This document shows, piece after piece, positions 36,262 through 44,954 of a stretch of DNA of 54,678 nt. How positions within the stretch are numbered: the first letter of the stretch is position 1; every line of letters begins with the position of its first letter. A program made the position numbers and the translations under genes. Under the pieces are notes generated by a model. The model had not been told where the DNA came from and did no database searches. It saw only the letters and a program-made list of their open reading frames with translations. Origin of the DNA: Promethearchaeota archaeon (lineage in GTDB: Archaea; Asgardarchaeota; Lokiarchaeia; Sigynarchaeales; SOKP01); assembly GCA_004524515.1 (NCBI GenBank), contig SDNV01000004.1:1-54678 (forward strand), read 5' to 3'.

Positions 36262-37023
36262 TTGAAAGTTAAAAATATTCTTATTAGTTATATTCTATTG
36301 TTTACGATATTTATTGGTTTAATACCAGAGGTAAATGCTTCTACTTATGAGATTGGCATAGATGATGGAGATGAATTTACCTGGAAATGTAATGTTTGTA
36401 ATAAAGAAGAATTAGAGAATATACTAGGAAAAGATTGGGATGAAGAGGGATTATTTGAAGATTTAGAAGCAGGAGCTCGCATGAAGTGGATTATTCGAGA
36501 TACGGATGATGATGAAGATGTTTATAGTTCTGAATCGAAAGAGAATGAATCTGCTTTTATAATTGAATATGCAAAATGGATCTGGACTTTTAATGAAAAA
36601 TGGGGGGATGAAGATCGTGTTGAGGAATTATCGCATTTTAAAGATCCTGACGATTACTCAGAAGATCTAATCTTTTTTCAATTTGCTCCTATTTGGTTAC
36701 CTATTCCTTTGGGTGATTACCTGAAAAAAATTGATTTATATGAAGGATATACCATTGACGCAAGAGTTTTACCTTCAATTACTTGTGAGATAGAGAAGGA
36801 AGATATCGATAATGAATTTCCTGAAGAAAATATAAAAGTTGTGGCAATATATAATGATGAGGGGATTTTAACCTCTTATAAGCTATACATTAAGGACCAT
36901 CACGTATTGATTGACATTTCTCTTGAAACATTCATCACAAGTAATTTTTTGGTTTTGTCTATAATATCTGCAGTAATATATTTTGGAATTTTATATCTAA
37001 TTTATAAAGGTTTAAAATCTTAA
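36262..37023 (+). CDS. Secreted acidic protein anchored by a C-terminal helix
   Basis: A 253-residue protein not recognised by family. It starts with TTG, chosen because a strong GGGGAGA lies just upstream and no ATG fits. It has a signal peptide (about 1-26, ending near EVNA), an acidic extracellular part with two CxxC-like cysteines (WKCNVCNKEE), many Asp and Glu (DTDDDEDVYSSESKENES), and a C-terminal membrane helix (FLVLSIISAVIYFGILYLIY). This layout is that of an anchored surface protein. Its cotranscription with a GT87-like glycosyltransferase suggests it could be a substrate or partner, which is an inference only. Confidence 0.75.
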   Translation: MKVKNILISYILLFTIFIGLIPEVNASTYEIGIDDGDEFTWKCNVCNKEELENILGKDWDEEGLFEDLEAGARMKWIIRDTDDDEDVYSSESKENESAFIIEYAKWIWTFNEKWGDEDRVEELSHFKDPDDYSEDLIFFQFAPIWLPIPLGDYLKKIDLYEGYTIDARVLPSITCEIEKEDIDNEFPEENIKVVAIYNDEGILTSYKLYIKDHHVLIDISLETFITSNFLVLSIISAVIYFGILYLIYKGLKS

Positions 37024-37069
37024 ATATTCAAAATAAACATTCTGAAAATTACCAAAAAAAAGAGAGATA

Positions 37070-37795
37070 ATGGAAATAATACCTGCTATTGATATTAGCG
37101 GAGGCAAATGTGTAAGATTATTCAAGGGTCAAAAAGGAACTGAAAAAATATATTATGAAAATCCGCTTGATGCTTTAGCCTTTTGGTTAAATCAAGGAGC
37201 TGAAAGATTACATTTTGTGGATTTAGATGGAGCGTGGGGTTCAGATAAAAATAAAGAGTTACTCGAAAAGATGGTAAAAAAAGCGAAAGAAAGCAACTTA
37301 AAAGTACAAATAGGAGGCGGTATTAGAAGTTATGAGGCGGCAATTGAATTAATTTATAGAGGAGCCGATAGAATTATCATTGGGACATTAGCAGTAAACA
37401 ATCCTGAAATCGTTAAAAAATTAGCAGACGAGGTAGGATCAGAACATATTATTGTTGCATTAGATTATAAAGAAGGAAAAATATCTATTCATGGATGGAC
37501 TACTCAAACTGATAAAAATCCTTTTATGTTTGCAAAAAAAATTGCTAAATTAGGAGCAGGATATATATTATTTTCATCTGTTGAAGCTGATGGGGCATTT
37601 ACAGGACCAGATGTCTTAAATATTAAAAAACTTATGGAATCAGTGGATATTCCCATATATGCTGCGGGAGGCGTAAGAGATGAGAAAGATCTTATTACTC
37701 TAAAAAAGATTGGAGTGTATGGTGTTATAGTTGGCAAAGCATTTTATGAGGAAAAATTACCGTTTTCGATTATAAAAAATACGAAATTTAAATAA
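37070..37795 (+). CDS. hisA: ProFAR isomerase of histidine biosynthesis
   Basis: HisA performs the Amadori rearrangement of ProFAR to PRFAR in histidine biosynthesis. It is a 241-residue TIM barrel. The general acid/base residues are D8 (PAIDIS) and D132 (ALDYKEG). The first-half phosphate loop reads QIGGGIRS and the second-half loop AAGGVRD, followed by VIVGKAFYE. Family features HFVDLDGAWG and HGWT are present. It resembles HisA rather than HisF, since it has the D8/D132 set with HGW. No other his genes are in the window. It begins 46 bases after the preceding gene. Confidence 0.93.
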   Translation: MEIIPAIDISGGKCVRLFKGQKGTEKIYYENPLDALAFWLNQGAERLHFVDLDGAWGSDKNKELLEKMVKKAKESNLKVQIGGGIRSYEAAIELIYRGADRIIIGTLAVNNPEIVKKLADEVGSEHIIVALDYKEGKISIHGWTTQTDKNPFMFAKKIAKLGAGYILFSSVEADGAFTGPDVLNIKKLMESVDIPIYAAGGVRDEKDLITLKKIGVYGVIVGKAFYEEKLPFSIIKNTKFK

Positions 37796-37860
37796 ATCTT
37801 AAGTTTAATATTAAATCATAAATTAGCACAATTAAAATCCCTTTTATTTAAAATGAAAAA

Positions 37861-38580
37861 ATGTACCAATATTTAACCTTTCAAGAATATTTTATCATTT
37901 TTTTTCCAGCTTTGTTATTAGGGTTGCTACATTCACTTATGCCCTGTGAAGATAAAGCTATTTTCTGTTTCTGGTCTTTTGGAATTACAAAAAAAACCAA
38001 ACGTAGTATATTAACATTAATTTTATATGGTCTTGGTTTAATGACGGCAAATTTATCGATTGCTGTTATTACAATCTTAATCAGTTTAGTCCCTTTAATT
38101 ATTTTTCCCGCATTTGTGTCCGATCCTTATGCGATTAACTTTTTTGGCGCATTCTCTTCCACCTTTGTGGCTATATTCTTTTTATTTTTTATAACTCGAC
38201 GCGATTATTTGCCTCATTCAACTCATAGTGAACAAATTAAGAATTTAGACTGGGATAAGAATAGAACTCCGTACCTTTTGGGAATATTATCCGGATTTCC
38301 TCCTTGTATATTTGAATTGTTTATTTACTCTCAATGCTTAATATTTTCTTTAAGCTACGGCTTTTTTGAGGCAATCTTAATAGTTTTTTATTTTTCACTT
38401 GGCACTTTCATAGGACTCTTCCCATTAGCATTAGCAAAACAAAGTTTTGAACCTAAATTCAAGGATCAGAAGAGAAGAAATAGGATTTACGCTATTATGC
38501 TCATGATCATCATTCTTTTCAATATTATTATTATGGTTTTAAGCTTTCTAAGAATCCATATTTTCCCCGTTCACGTATAA
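37861..38580 (+). CDS. DsbD/UreH-like membrane protein
   Basis: A 239-residue membrane protein with about six segments. The early motif LLGLLHSLMPCEDKAIFCFW, with its His and Cys near the membrane edge, and the later SGFPPCIFELFIYSQ resemble the repeated Pro-Cys motifs of the cytochrome c biogenesis/DsbD and UreH-like families, which move electrons or metals across the membrane. The two Pro-Cys pairs could form a thiol pair. No redox partner lies beside it, so the role is unclear. A run of nine T after the stop (38595-38603) is a likely terminator. Confidence 0.6.
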   Translation: MYQYLTFQEYFIIFFPALLLGLLHSLMPCEDKAIFCFWSFGITKKTKRSILTLILYGLGLMTANLSIAVITILISLVPLIIFPAFVSDPYAINFFGAFSSTFVAIFFLFFITRRDYLPHSTHSEQIKNLDWDKNRTPYLLGILSGFPPCIFELFIYSQCLIFSLSYGFFEAILIVFYFSLGTFIGLFPLALAKQSFEPKFKDQKRRNRIYAIMLMIIILFNIIIMVLSFLRIHIFPVHV

Positions 38581-38594
38581 AAAATAAATGGAAA

Positions 38595-38603
38595 TTTTTT
38601 TTT
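38595..38603 (+). terminator. T9 terminator candidate
   Basis: A run of nine T begins 15 bases after the stop of the DsbD/UreH-like gene and lies in an AT-rich gap before the next gene. This is the sort of tract at which archaeal RNA polymerase and aCPSF1 end transcription. Confidence 0.4.
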
Positions 38604-38719
38604 AAATACTGAATATAAGCATTTAAATAAACAAAAAAATTAAAATTTGGACTACTAAAACATTTAATCCAAAATTTTTTATAATATTATATAGAAAAAT
38701 TAAAAAAAAAATTGCAGTC

Positions 38720-41092
38720 ATGACCGATAATTGCTTATTCTGCGATTCTCAAAGAATTGATTTTAAATGCGAAAAGTGTAAATCGAGTTTCTGTATTAAT
38801 CATATGGCAACAACTGAGAGTTGGGAATGTAAAAGGCATAGTGATTTAAAATATTCCAAGGCAGACGCCGTGGAAAATAATTATAAATGTTCTGTTGTTG
38901 AGGATAGTAATTGTCCAGAATGTAATTCATTATTACGAGTTAAAAGATTATCTTCAGGTCAATTTTATTTGAGTTGTACAAAATGCATGTGGAATTCCTA
39001 TGAAAAAACACCGGGTCTATTTTATCCCTCTAAAGAACAGTTGGCAAAAGAAGCAAGAAGATTTAATTTAATCTCTGGTTCTAAAATGAAAGAATGTGAG
39101 AAAAAACTAAAATATACGAGTGGGCGTAAAATTTGTCCAAATTGTTTTTTAGATCTTCTAAAAAGAGCAATAACCACTAATTTTTCAACCTTAATGGACG
39201 CATTTAACATCACTGCAGAACAAATGATAAAATTAATTAAAAAATATATTGAAGAAGATAGGATTTATGGAATCATAGATCAAAAAAATAGAATATTTTA
39301 TTATGTATCTCCTGAAATGCGGGAGAAATTAATCTCAAAAATTCAAAATGAAGGGGCGATAAAAGTTGCGGATCTGGGTGTAATGTTAGACATGAGCTCA
39401 GAAATGGCCCTTCAAGTTGTTTATAAACTCATTAGTCAATATCAGATAAGAGGATCATTTTCTAAAGATAAAAAGAATTACTTTACTCAGAAATACATTA
39501 CGGATAATTTAATTAAAAATATTAAAGAAAAAGGAAGGATTTCTCTTGTGGATCTTGCGAAAAATTTTAATATTCCTGCGGAGTTAATTAAAAATTTTTG
39601 CGTAAATTTGATGAGAACTAAGATGATTGATGCTTTTTTTGCAGATAGAGGTAAAGAAATAGTTACCATCAATCAATTATATAAAGAAATAAAAAATTAT
39701 GCCAAGGAAATAGGAGTTTTTAAACTTGAGAAACTTGCTGAAAAGGAGAATATTGCTGTAGAATTAGCAAGAAAAACTCTGCATGAAATGATTAAAGAAG
39801 GAGAGATTACAGGTATTTTTACCCAACGTAGAGAGTTTATGACTCTAAAATATCTTGAGGTAAAAATTAAAGAATTAGCTAGAGCTTATAGAAATATGAC
39901 TTTGAGGGAACTTTCCAATAGATTAGGAATAACGGAAGCAAGCATAGAAGAAAATTTAGCTAAATTGATTGGTCAAGGAGAAATTGACGGATATATCGAT
40001 TCCCAAAAGAAATTATTTGTAGCATATAGTGTCCCGTTGGAAGGAAGAAAAGCCACCCCTGCAAAAGGCAAACAAGTTGAACAAAAGGCAGGGGATAACA
40101 TAGAAGTATTAAGAGATTATGACTTTGAGGGTGGACAGCTTCATTTTAAAGTTGTAGTAAGAAATCATAGCAATATGGCAATAAACAATGTGAAAGTGGT
40201 CTTAGATGTACCTACTAGTTATAATGTAAAACAACCATTAATAACCATACCGGTTATAGAGTCTAATAATTCTCGTGGGGTAGATTTTTATTTAGAGCCA
40301 AAAGAATGTGGTATGTCCAATATTGGAGGGACTGTTATCTATAAAAATGCATTAGGGGAGCAAAATACCATCCATATTAGAAAGAAGGAGGTCCAAATCA
40401 AATGCCCACTGGTCTGCACGAGTCTTTCGACTATTGAGGACTGCCAGCTCTCTATTCAAGATCTTCCTAATGATGCGCGAGCATTTTTAATCGCAGATTT
40501 AGATCCTAGACTTGCCTATAGAGCGGCAATTAGAGCTTTAAAGTATTTTGAAACGAGCATGGTAACTTCTTATGAAAGTGGAGATGCTGCCAACTCATAT
40601 GAAGCTGAAGCATGGTTCTGTGCGGAAGCCAAAGTCACCGGCGGAAGAATAATAACCAGAATCTATGTTTCTGCAGCGAATCAATCCTTAGAAGTGAGAG
40701 TTTGGTGCGCCAATCCAGGACAACTCACCGGGTTTTTAGCTAGGATAATTGAATTATTAATGGAACAGATCGGGATCATTAGAAAAATCAAATCAGAGGA
40801 GCGAGAAATAACCATAAACAGTATGGCAATAACCCAAAATCTAGCTGAGATTTCTGATTATTGTATGCTAAGATGGAAAGCTCAAAATATTCGAAATAAA
40901 TTGCATGACACGTTTATAAGATTAAGAAAAATATTAAAGGAAAACGATCCAGTTTTAGACCGAATTGAATTTTGGTTGACACGGTTAAATATATACGAAA
41001 AGGATGATAATATTACCGAAGATGATGCTGACAAACTAGTAAATGATGTAGAGCAATTCCGAAATGTATTAACGAGAACCTTAAAGATTTAA
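38720..41092 (+). CDS. Zinc-finger, winged-helix array and beta-sandwich protein (eukaryote-like layout)
   Basis: A 790-residue protein with at least four parts. Residues 5-40: a B-box-like finger with C5, C8, C17, C20, C25, H28, C37 and H40. Residues 65-89: a zinc ribbon (CPEC and CTKC). Residues about 130-440: roughly five winged-helix repeats, each with a helix-turn-helix and a wing ending in IxGxI-like segments (EEDRIYGIID, KEGEITGIF, GQGEIDGYID), as in PCI-type proteins and UFL1. Residues about 450-560: a beta sandwich (FKVVVRNHSNMAINNVKVVL) like adaptin/COP appendages, then an alpha/beta platform (about 570-705) and a helical end. The combination suggests a scaffold. No exact homologue is named; the domain matches are structural guesses. 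Confidence 0.68.
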   Translation: MTDNCLFCDSQRIDFKCEKCKSSFCINHMATTESWECKRHSDLKYSKADAVENNYKCSVVEDSNCPECNSLLRVKRLSSGQFYLSCTKCMWNSYEKTPGLFYPSKEQLAKEARRFNLISGSKMKECEKKLKYTSGRKICPNCFLDLLKRAITTNFSTLMDAFNITAEQMIKLIKKYIEEDRIYGIIDQKNRIFYYVSPEMREKLISKIQNEGAIKVADLGVMLDMSSEMALQVVYKLISQYQIRGSFSKDKKNYFTQKYITDNLIKNIKEKGRISLVDLAKNFNIPAELIKNFCVNLMRTKMIDAFFADRGKEIVTINQLYKEIKNYAKEIGVFKLEKLAEKENIAVELARKTLHEMIKEGEITGIFTQRREFMTLKYLEVKIKELARAYRNMTLRELSNRLGITEASIEENLAKLIGQGEIDGYIDSQKKLFVAYSVPLEGRKATPAKGKQVEQKAGDNIEVLRDYDFEGGQLHFKVVVRNHSNMAINNVKVVLDVPTSYNVKQPLITIPVIESNNSRGVDFYLEPKECGMSNIGGTVIYKNALGEQNTIHIRKKEVQIKCPLVCTSLSTIEDCQLSIQDLPNDARAFLIADLDPRLAYRAAIRALKYFETSMVTSYESGDAANSYEAEAWFCAEAKVTGGRIITRIYVSAANQSLEVRVWCANPGQLTGFLARIIELLMEQIGIIRKIKSEEREITINSMAITQNLAEISDYCMLRWKAQNIRNKLHDTFIRLRKILKENDPVLDRIEFWLTRLNIYEKDDNITEDDADKLVNDVEQFRNVLTRTLKI

Positions 41093-41166
41093 GCTTTAAC
41101 CAATAACTATATATAATTTGATAACCATTTATAACTAAAGAACAGAATTAGGTGGATTTCTAAACC

Positions 41167-41583
41167 ATGCCAATTATAAGCATATCTATTAATGAGAGCC
41201 TTAAAAGATTTATAAATAAATTAGTTACAACCAGTAAATATGAGAATAAGTCGAAATTAATACGAGATGCTTTAATTCGCCTTATGCAAAGTCCCGAACT
41301 TTCAAGTATCACCGATTCTTCTGGTGAAGTTTTTGCCTTTGAAAAACAGAGTGTTGTCGGAAATATGATTGTAGTGATTCCGAATGAACCTACTTTATTA
41401 AGAAAAATAAATCGAATAGAATTAAAATATAAAGATCAAATTGTAAGTAAAAATCAACATTTCTCTAAAAATCTCCAATTATTTATGGTGTTTGAAGGAC
41501 CTCTTGAAGATTTTCATAAAATTGTTGTTGAAATCAATTCGATTAAAGAAATTAAGAACTTTAGATATTTAATCGATTATTAA
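41167..41583 (+). CDS. NikR-like ribbon-helix-helix regulator without nickel ligands
   Basis: A 138-residue regulator. The N-terminal ribbon-helix-helix (IISISINESLKRFINKLV) is followed by NKSKLIRDALIRLM and then a C-terminal ACT-like domain, the architecture of NikR. In NikR the tetramer binds nickel through three His and a Cys in the C-terminal part. Here the corresponding stretch (KDQIVSKNQHFSKNLQLFMV) has one His and no Cys, so nickel binding as in E. coli NikR is unlikely. It lies 74 bases after the large zinc-finger protein on the same strand; joint expression is possible. DNA targets are unknown. Confidence 0.78.
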   Translation: MPIISISINESLKRFINKLVTTSKYENKSKLIRDALIRLMQSPELSSITDSSGEVFAFEKQSVVGNMIVVIPNEPTLLRKINRIELKYKDQIVSKNQHFSKNLQLFMVFEGPLEDFHKIVVEINSIKEIKNFRYLIDY

Positions 41584-41670
41584 TTTAACCTCCTTATTTC
41601 TAAATTATCAATTTTTAAGACAATTTAAAAAAGGAACAATTATTTTACTTTTATCAAAAGTGTTGCTCTT

Positions 41671-42030
41671 ATGGGAAAAAATAAATATGGAAAAGGGTAT
41701 CAAAAAAAAGGAAAGGACTCTAAAGATTCCGGAAAGAAAGGAGGAGACCCAATTCGGGGCGGAAAAATCAAAGCTAGTCACATCTTAGTAGATAAACTAA
41801 ATAAAGCTCAAGAAATTTATGAGGATTTACAATCTGGTGCAGATTTTACAAGCCTCGCGCAAAAATTCTCAACTTGTCCCAGTAAGAATAGAGGTGGAAA
41901 TCTAGGAGAGTTTCCAAAAGGTCAAATGGTACCAGAATTTTGGAATGCATGCGTTAATTTAAAAATTGGACAGATATCACAACCAATAAAAACTCAATAT
42001 GGTTATCATATAATAAAGCGTACTGGATAA
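41671..42030 (+). CDS. Parvulin-type peptidyl-prolyl isomerase
   Basis: A 119-residue single-domain parvulin. After a flexible N-terminus of about 30 residues, rich in Lys and Gly (KKGKDSKDSGKKGGD), comes the isomerase domain: KIKASHILVDKLNKAQEIYE, then SLAQKFSTCPSKNRGGNLGE, FPKGQMVPEFWNACVNLKIG and the closing YGYHIIKRTG. The active-site set is visible as the His of ASHIL, Cys of STCPS, Met and Phe of MVPEFW and the last His in YHIIK. It has no signal peptide, so it acts in the cytoplasm. The basic leader might bind nucleic acid, as in human Par14. Confidence 0.93.
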   Translation: MGKNKYGKGYQKKGKDSKDSGKKGGDPIRGGKIKASHILVDKLNKAQEIYEDLQSGADFTSLAQKFSTCPSKNRGGNLGEFPKGQMVPEFWNACVNLKIGQISQPIKTQYGYHIIKRTG

Positions 42031-42041
42031 ATGATAAATAA

Positions 42042-42171
42042 TAGCCGCGCACGGATTTTCGATAAACGAGAGATCCATTTATTATTCGAACCGTGGTTTC
42101 CCGCTATGTTAACCATATTCATAGTCTCGGGATTCAGAGTCCCAAATGCTTGGCCACTACACTACGCGGCT
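42042..42171 (-). tRNA. tRNA-Gln(CUG) with two non-canonical introns
   Basis: Acceptor strands AGCCGCG (42165-42171) and CGCGGCT (42043-42049) pair over seven bases, with A (42042) as discriminator and no encoded CCA. The D arm is GTGT/GCAT and the anticodon arm TGGGA-CTCTGAA-TCCCG, giving anticodon CUG (Gln). From base 43 (42128) 32 bases separate the anticodon arm from the T stem, and the T loop between CACGG (42091-42095) and CCGTG (42050-42054) is 36 bases long instead of 7. Removing about 27 and 29 bases leaves a 74-base tRNA. Each insert can fold into a hairpin (CTATG/CATAG; ATAAA/TTTAT). No intron lies at 37/38. Confidence 0.85.
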
Positions 42172-42355
42172 TCGATTTTAAAAAAAGTATAATTATTATA
42201 ATAATCTAATGATTCTAAAAAATTTATCTTTTATCAGTTTGCAATTAAACTTATTATTTTAAATGGGATATAAATCTCTTAAAAGCAAAATATTGATTTC
42301 TATTTTAATAAAACTTTAGATAGATATTTATATTCAGAGAAATATATATTTACTT

Positions 42356-42529
42356 GGATTACACATCACAATGGAAGATATTTTAAAAAAAAAATTTCGG
42401 CTAATAAAACTTTGTTTTCGTAAAACCCCTAGCCGATTTAAAAAACCCCGTGAGATAGACTGTCGATTTCCGCTGCTTAGGGAAACTGAAAAAAAAAAAC
42501 TTATTATATATCTTCTGGATGTGTAATCC
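42356..42529. ncRNA. Unidentified structured RNA candidate
   Basis: A perfect 12-bp inverted repeat, GGATTACACATC (42356-42367) and GATGTGTAATCC (42518-42529), closes a 174-base segment. Inside, GAAGATAT (42374-42381) pairs with ATATCTTC (42508-42515), and a hairpin TCGGCTA/TAGCCGA lies at 42397-42436. The core 42446-42482 is much richer in G and C than the surroundings. On the plus strand a TATA-like TTTATATT (42327-42334) sits about 26 bases before the first arm. A 51-codon frame (42371-42526, +), very basic, runs through the same bases, so a small protein is the alternative. I could not match it to RNase P, SRP or other known RNAs. Confidence 0.45.
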
Positions 42530-42615
42530 TCTTAAAATTAAAACTACTTAATCTGTATTAAATCACAATATTATCGAAATATAACTATTTAAATCCCTTT
42601 AGTTAATCATGAAAA

Positions 42616-43842
42616 TTATGTAAGTTTCGCCTGATTTTTTATGTATTTTTCAAAAATTTCGCTGAAATATTTATCACTCATTCCTGCGATATAATCTCTT
42701 ACCATCAAGGGTTGTTTTTTATCATTTTTAAGGCGTTTAAAATAACTCGAATATTGTTCATCGTCTATGTATTCGATATGATCTTTGAAAATTAGAGAAT
42801 CATAATTTTCTTCTTCCAGGTCCTTTAATGAAATTTGAAAAATCAATTCAAATTTTTTAGTTAGCTCTTCTTTAAAAGATTTCTGTGAAATTTTATTGAG
42901 TAGCAAGTCCCTTCTATTATAGATATTCTCATAATTAAAAATTTTAAGTTCTTTTAAGGCATCAAAGATTTCTGTACTATAGCCGATTACATCATTATCT
43001 AAACTATAATTTAATAAATCCATTATTAAGGTATTTATTATTTTTCGATTCGTATCTCCAAGAATTTTTTTACATTTTTCGGGGATTTCTGATCTTTTAA
43101 TAAATTTTAAGAGAATGGCATCTTCTATATCTCTCCCTATATAAGAAATTGAATCTGCAAATCTGACAGCGATAGCCTCATAAGACATGGGAATCCTTTT
43201 TAATTTATTCTCATTAAAGCAATCTTCGTATTCTCTAAAGTGATCTTCCCATATTTTGCCATTTATTTTAAGAGGTTTTAATTCCTGCTCGTTAATTTCT
43301 CCATCATGACATAAAATACCATCTAAGACTTGTAAGGTTAGATTTAAACCTTTTGCGGGTTCTTTTGGAAATCTTTTTTCTAGATATGATAACCATCTAA
43401 TACTTTGAGCATTGTGGCTAAAATTGTTTAAATTATATTTCTTACCAATCTCATCTAAAATTTCCTCCCCAACGTGTCCATAAGGCGCGTGACCTATGTC
43501 ATGTCCTAAAGCGATTGCTTCTATAAGATCAGTGTTAAGTTTTAACACTCTTCCAATTTGACGACTAATTCTAGAAACTAGAATAACATGCAACGAGCGG
43601 TGAGTTATATTCGCATTAATTATATCAAAAAATACTTGAGTTTTGTCTATGTATCGAGCATATGCTTTACTATGAACTATTCTATCCACATCTCGAAAAA
43701 AGGGTGGCCTTATATCTCTGTAATCTTTATCGTCTTCTTCTTCATAAAAGCGAATGGCTTGCGAATCTAAAATTCCATGGATTCCTATATCACTCTCTCT
43801 TCCTAAACGTACTCGCAACTGTTCAATTTTTTTAGGATCCAT
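42616..43842 (-). CDS. HD-domain dNTP triphosphohydrolase (dGTPase-like)
   Basis: A 408-residue HD-domain enzyme of the dGTPase/SAMHD1 type, which splits dNTPs into nucleosides and triphosphate. The metal ligands are visible: H81 in THRSLH, H114-D115 in GHDIGHAPYGH, and later Asp in FADSISYIGRDIE. The family block RDVDRIVHSKAYARYIDKTQ near residue 50 and SHNAQS at about 142-147 are present. Its C-terminal part (about 270-400) is helical and variable. It may be controlled by nucleotides as in relatives. It is divergent from the preceding structured region, with no partner gene. Whether it prefers dGTP cannot be told. Confidence 0.9.
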   Translation of the reverse strand: MDPKKIEQLRVRLGRESDIGIHGILDSQAIRFYEEEDDKDYRDIRPPFFRDVDRIVHSKAYARYIDKTQVFFDIINANITHRSLHVILVSRISRQIGRVLKLNTDLIEAIALGHDIGHAPYGHVGEEILDEIGKKYNLNNFSHNAQSIRWLSYLEKRFPKEPAKGLNLTLQVLDGILCHDGEINEQELKPLKINGKIWEDHFREYEDCFNENKLKRIPMSYEAIAVRFADSISYIGRDIEDAILLKFIKRSEIPEKCKKILGDTNRKIINTLIMDLLNYSLDNDVIGYSTEIFDALKELKIFNYENIYNRRDLLLNKISQKSFKEELTKKFELIFQISLKDLEEENYDSLIFKDHIEYIDDEQYSSYFKRLKNDKKQPLMVRDYIAGMSDKYFSEIFEKYIKNQAKLT

Positions 43843-43909
43843 TCTTTTTATTACGCCATTTGATTTTTAAAAAAATAAATCATTTAAAATACAAAATAAA
43901 ATAAAAATC

Positions 43910-44836
43910 TTACCCAAATTTGAACTCTATTGCGTCATAAGGGCAAGATTCCATGCATTTTAAGCACATATTGCATTCCCCTTTACCCGTAAAAAATTCA
44001 AATGGTTCATCCAAAATTCTAATTTGTTTTGGACACACTCGTTCGCATATACCACACTCAGCTCTTCCCACACATCTCACGGGACTTCTTGATAATTTCA
44101 ACAATGAATAATCACTTATGGCAGCTGACATCGCTCCAAAGGGACATAAATACCTACAATATACTCGAGGATAATATAATGCTAAAATGAGCACAATCAA
44201 ATAAAATGTAAACATAAAGAATATGCCAAATTCCGTGAAAAGGGGTTCTAAATTTTGTTTTTCCCACATTTCTTCCACAATATTTGGAAAAAATACAAAA
44301 ATATATTCGGATAAAGAAAAATATCCCACGGGATTTTCTGCAACTTCTCCTAAGTTATTTTTATAATCCTTGTAAAAACTCTCGTCTGTTATTTTCGTAA
44401 AACCTAAGGGAACAATTATAAACAACAATAAGAGCACAATTAAATATTTTAAATGAGTTAAAGTGTTATGGGTTTCAATTTTAACTTTTTTTTTATTCGT
44501 GGGAATAAATGATAACCCATCTTGTATTGTACCAATAGGGCAAATCCAGCCACAAAAAGATCGATTAAAAAATAAGATAAGTAAAAGGAATATCCCTAAT
44601 ATTAAAAATGGAACTTCTCCTTCAGCAATGAAATAAAAAATAAATTCTGCAAACCCAGCACCTGCAGATAACGGATTTTCTGGCGCAGCAAGAATAGGTA
44701 ATATTCTTATAAACGTTTCAAGGCCTCTTAAATTGATGGCAAAAATAAATTCAAGAATTACAAAATTTATGAAAATAAAGCTAACGATTTGTACTATCCT
44801 TCGAATTATAGATAATCGATGTTCTTTAATAGTCAA
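43910..44836 (-). CDS. NapH-like membrane ferredoxin protein
   Basis: A 308-residue membrane protein with five or six helices and several cysteine clusters. The polyferredoxin-type motif FCGWICPIG and its partner CRYLCPFG sit at membrane edges, as in NapH, NosR and CcoG relatives. The C-terminal domain holds two 4Fe-4S clusters (CGICERVCPK and CNMCLKCMESCPYDA). It moves electrons between the membrane and a soluble partner. There are no nap, nos or cco genes around, so the partner is unknown. The gene is monocistronic, about 67 bases upstream of the dNTPase start on the same strand. Confidence 0.87.
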   Translation of the reverse strand: MTIKEHRLSIIRRIVQIVSFIFINFVILEFIFAINLRGLETFIRILPILAAPENPLSAGAGFAEFIFYFIAEGEVPFLILGIFLLLILFFNRSFCGWICPIGTIQDGLSFIPTNKKKVKIETHNTLTHLKYLIVLLLLFIIVPLGFTKITDESFYKDYKNNLGEVAENPVGYFSLSEYIFVFFPNIVEEMWEKQNLEPLFTEFGIFFMFTFYLIVLILALYYPRVYCRYLCPFGAMSAAISDYSLLKLSRSPVRCVGRAECGICERVCPKQIRILDEPFEFFTGKGECNMCLKCMESCPYDAIEFKFG

Positions 44837-44954
44837 TAGAATACCACTTAGAAAGTAATTTTAAGATAATAAGTAATTGCTTTTTAAAAAAAATTAAGGT
44901 TTCTTGGAAGAATAAAAATTAATTCAGATATGAAATCTTAAAAAAGTATGATAA

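Noticed and set aside
42042..42171. Reading the long variable region as a type II arm (tRNA-Ser or tRNA-Leu)
   Set aside because: The anticodon loop CTCTGAA gives CUG, which is Gln, and a 36-base T loop would remain unexplained.
42356..42529. RNase P RNA or SRP RNA as the identity of the structured region
   Set aside because: The conserved cores of both (GAGGAAAGTC and ACAGAA-like for RNase P; GGAA tetraloop with AGCAGC in place for SRP) are not found in the right order on either strand, and the region is short.
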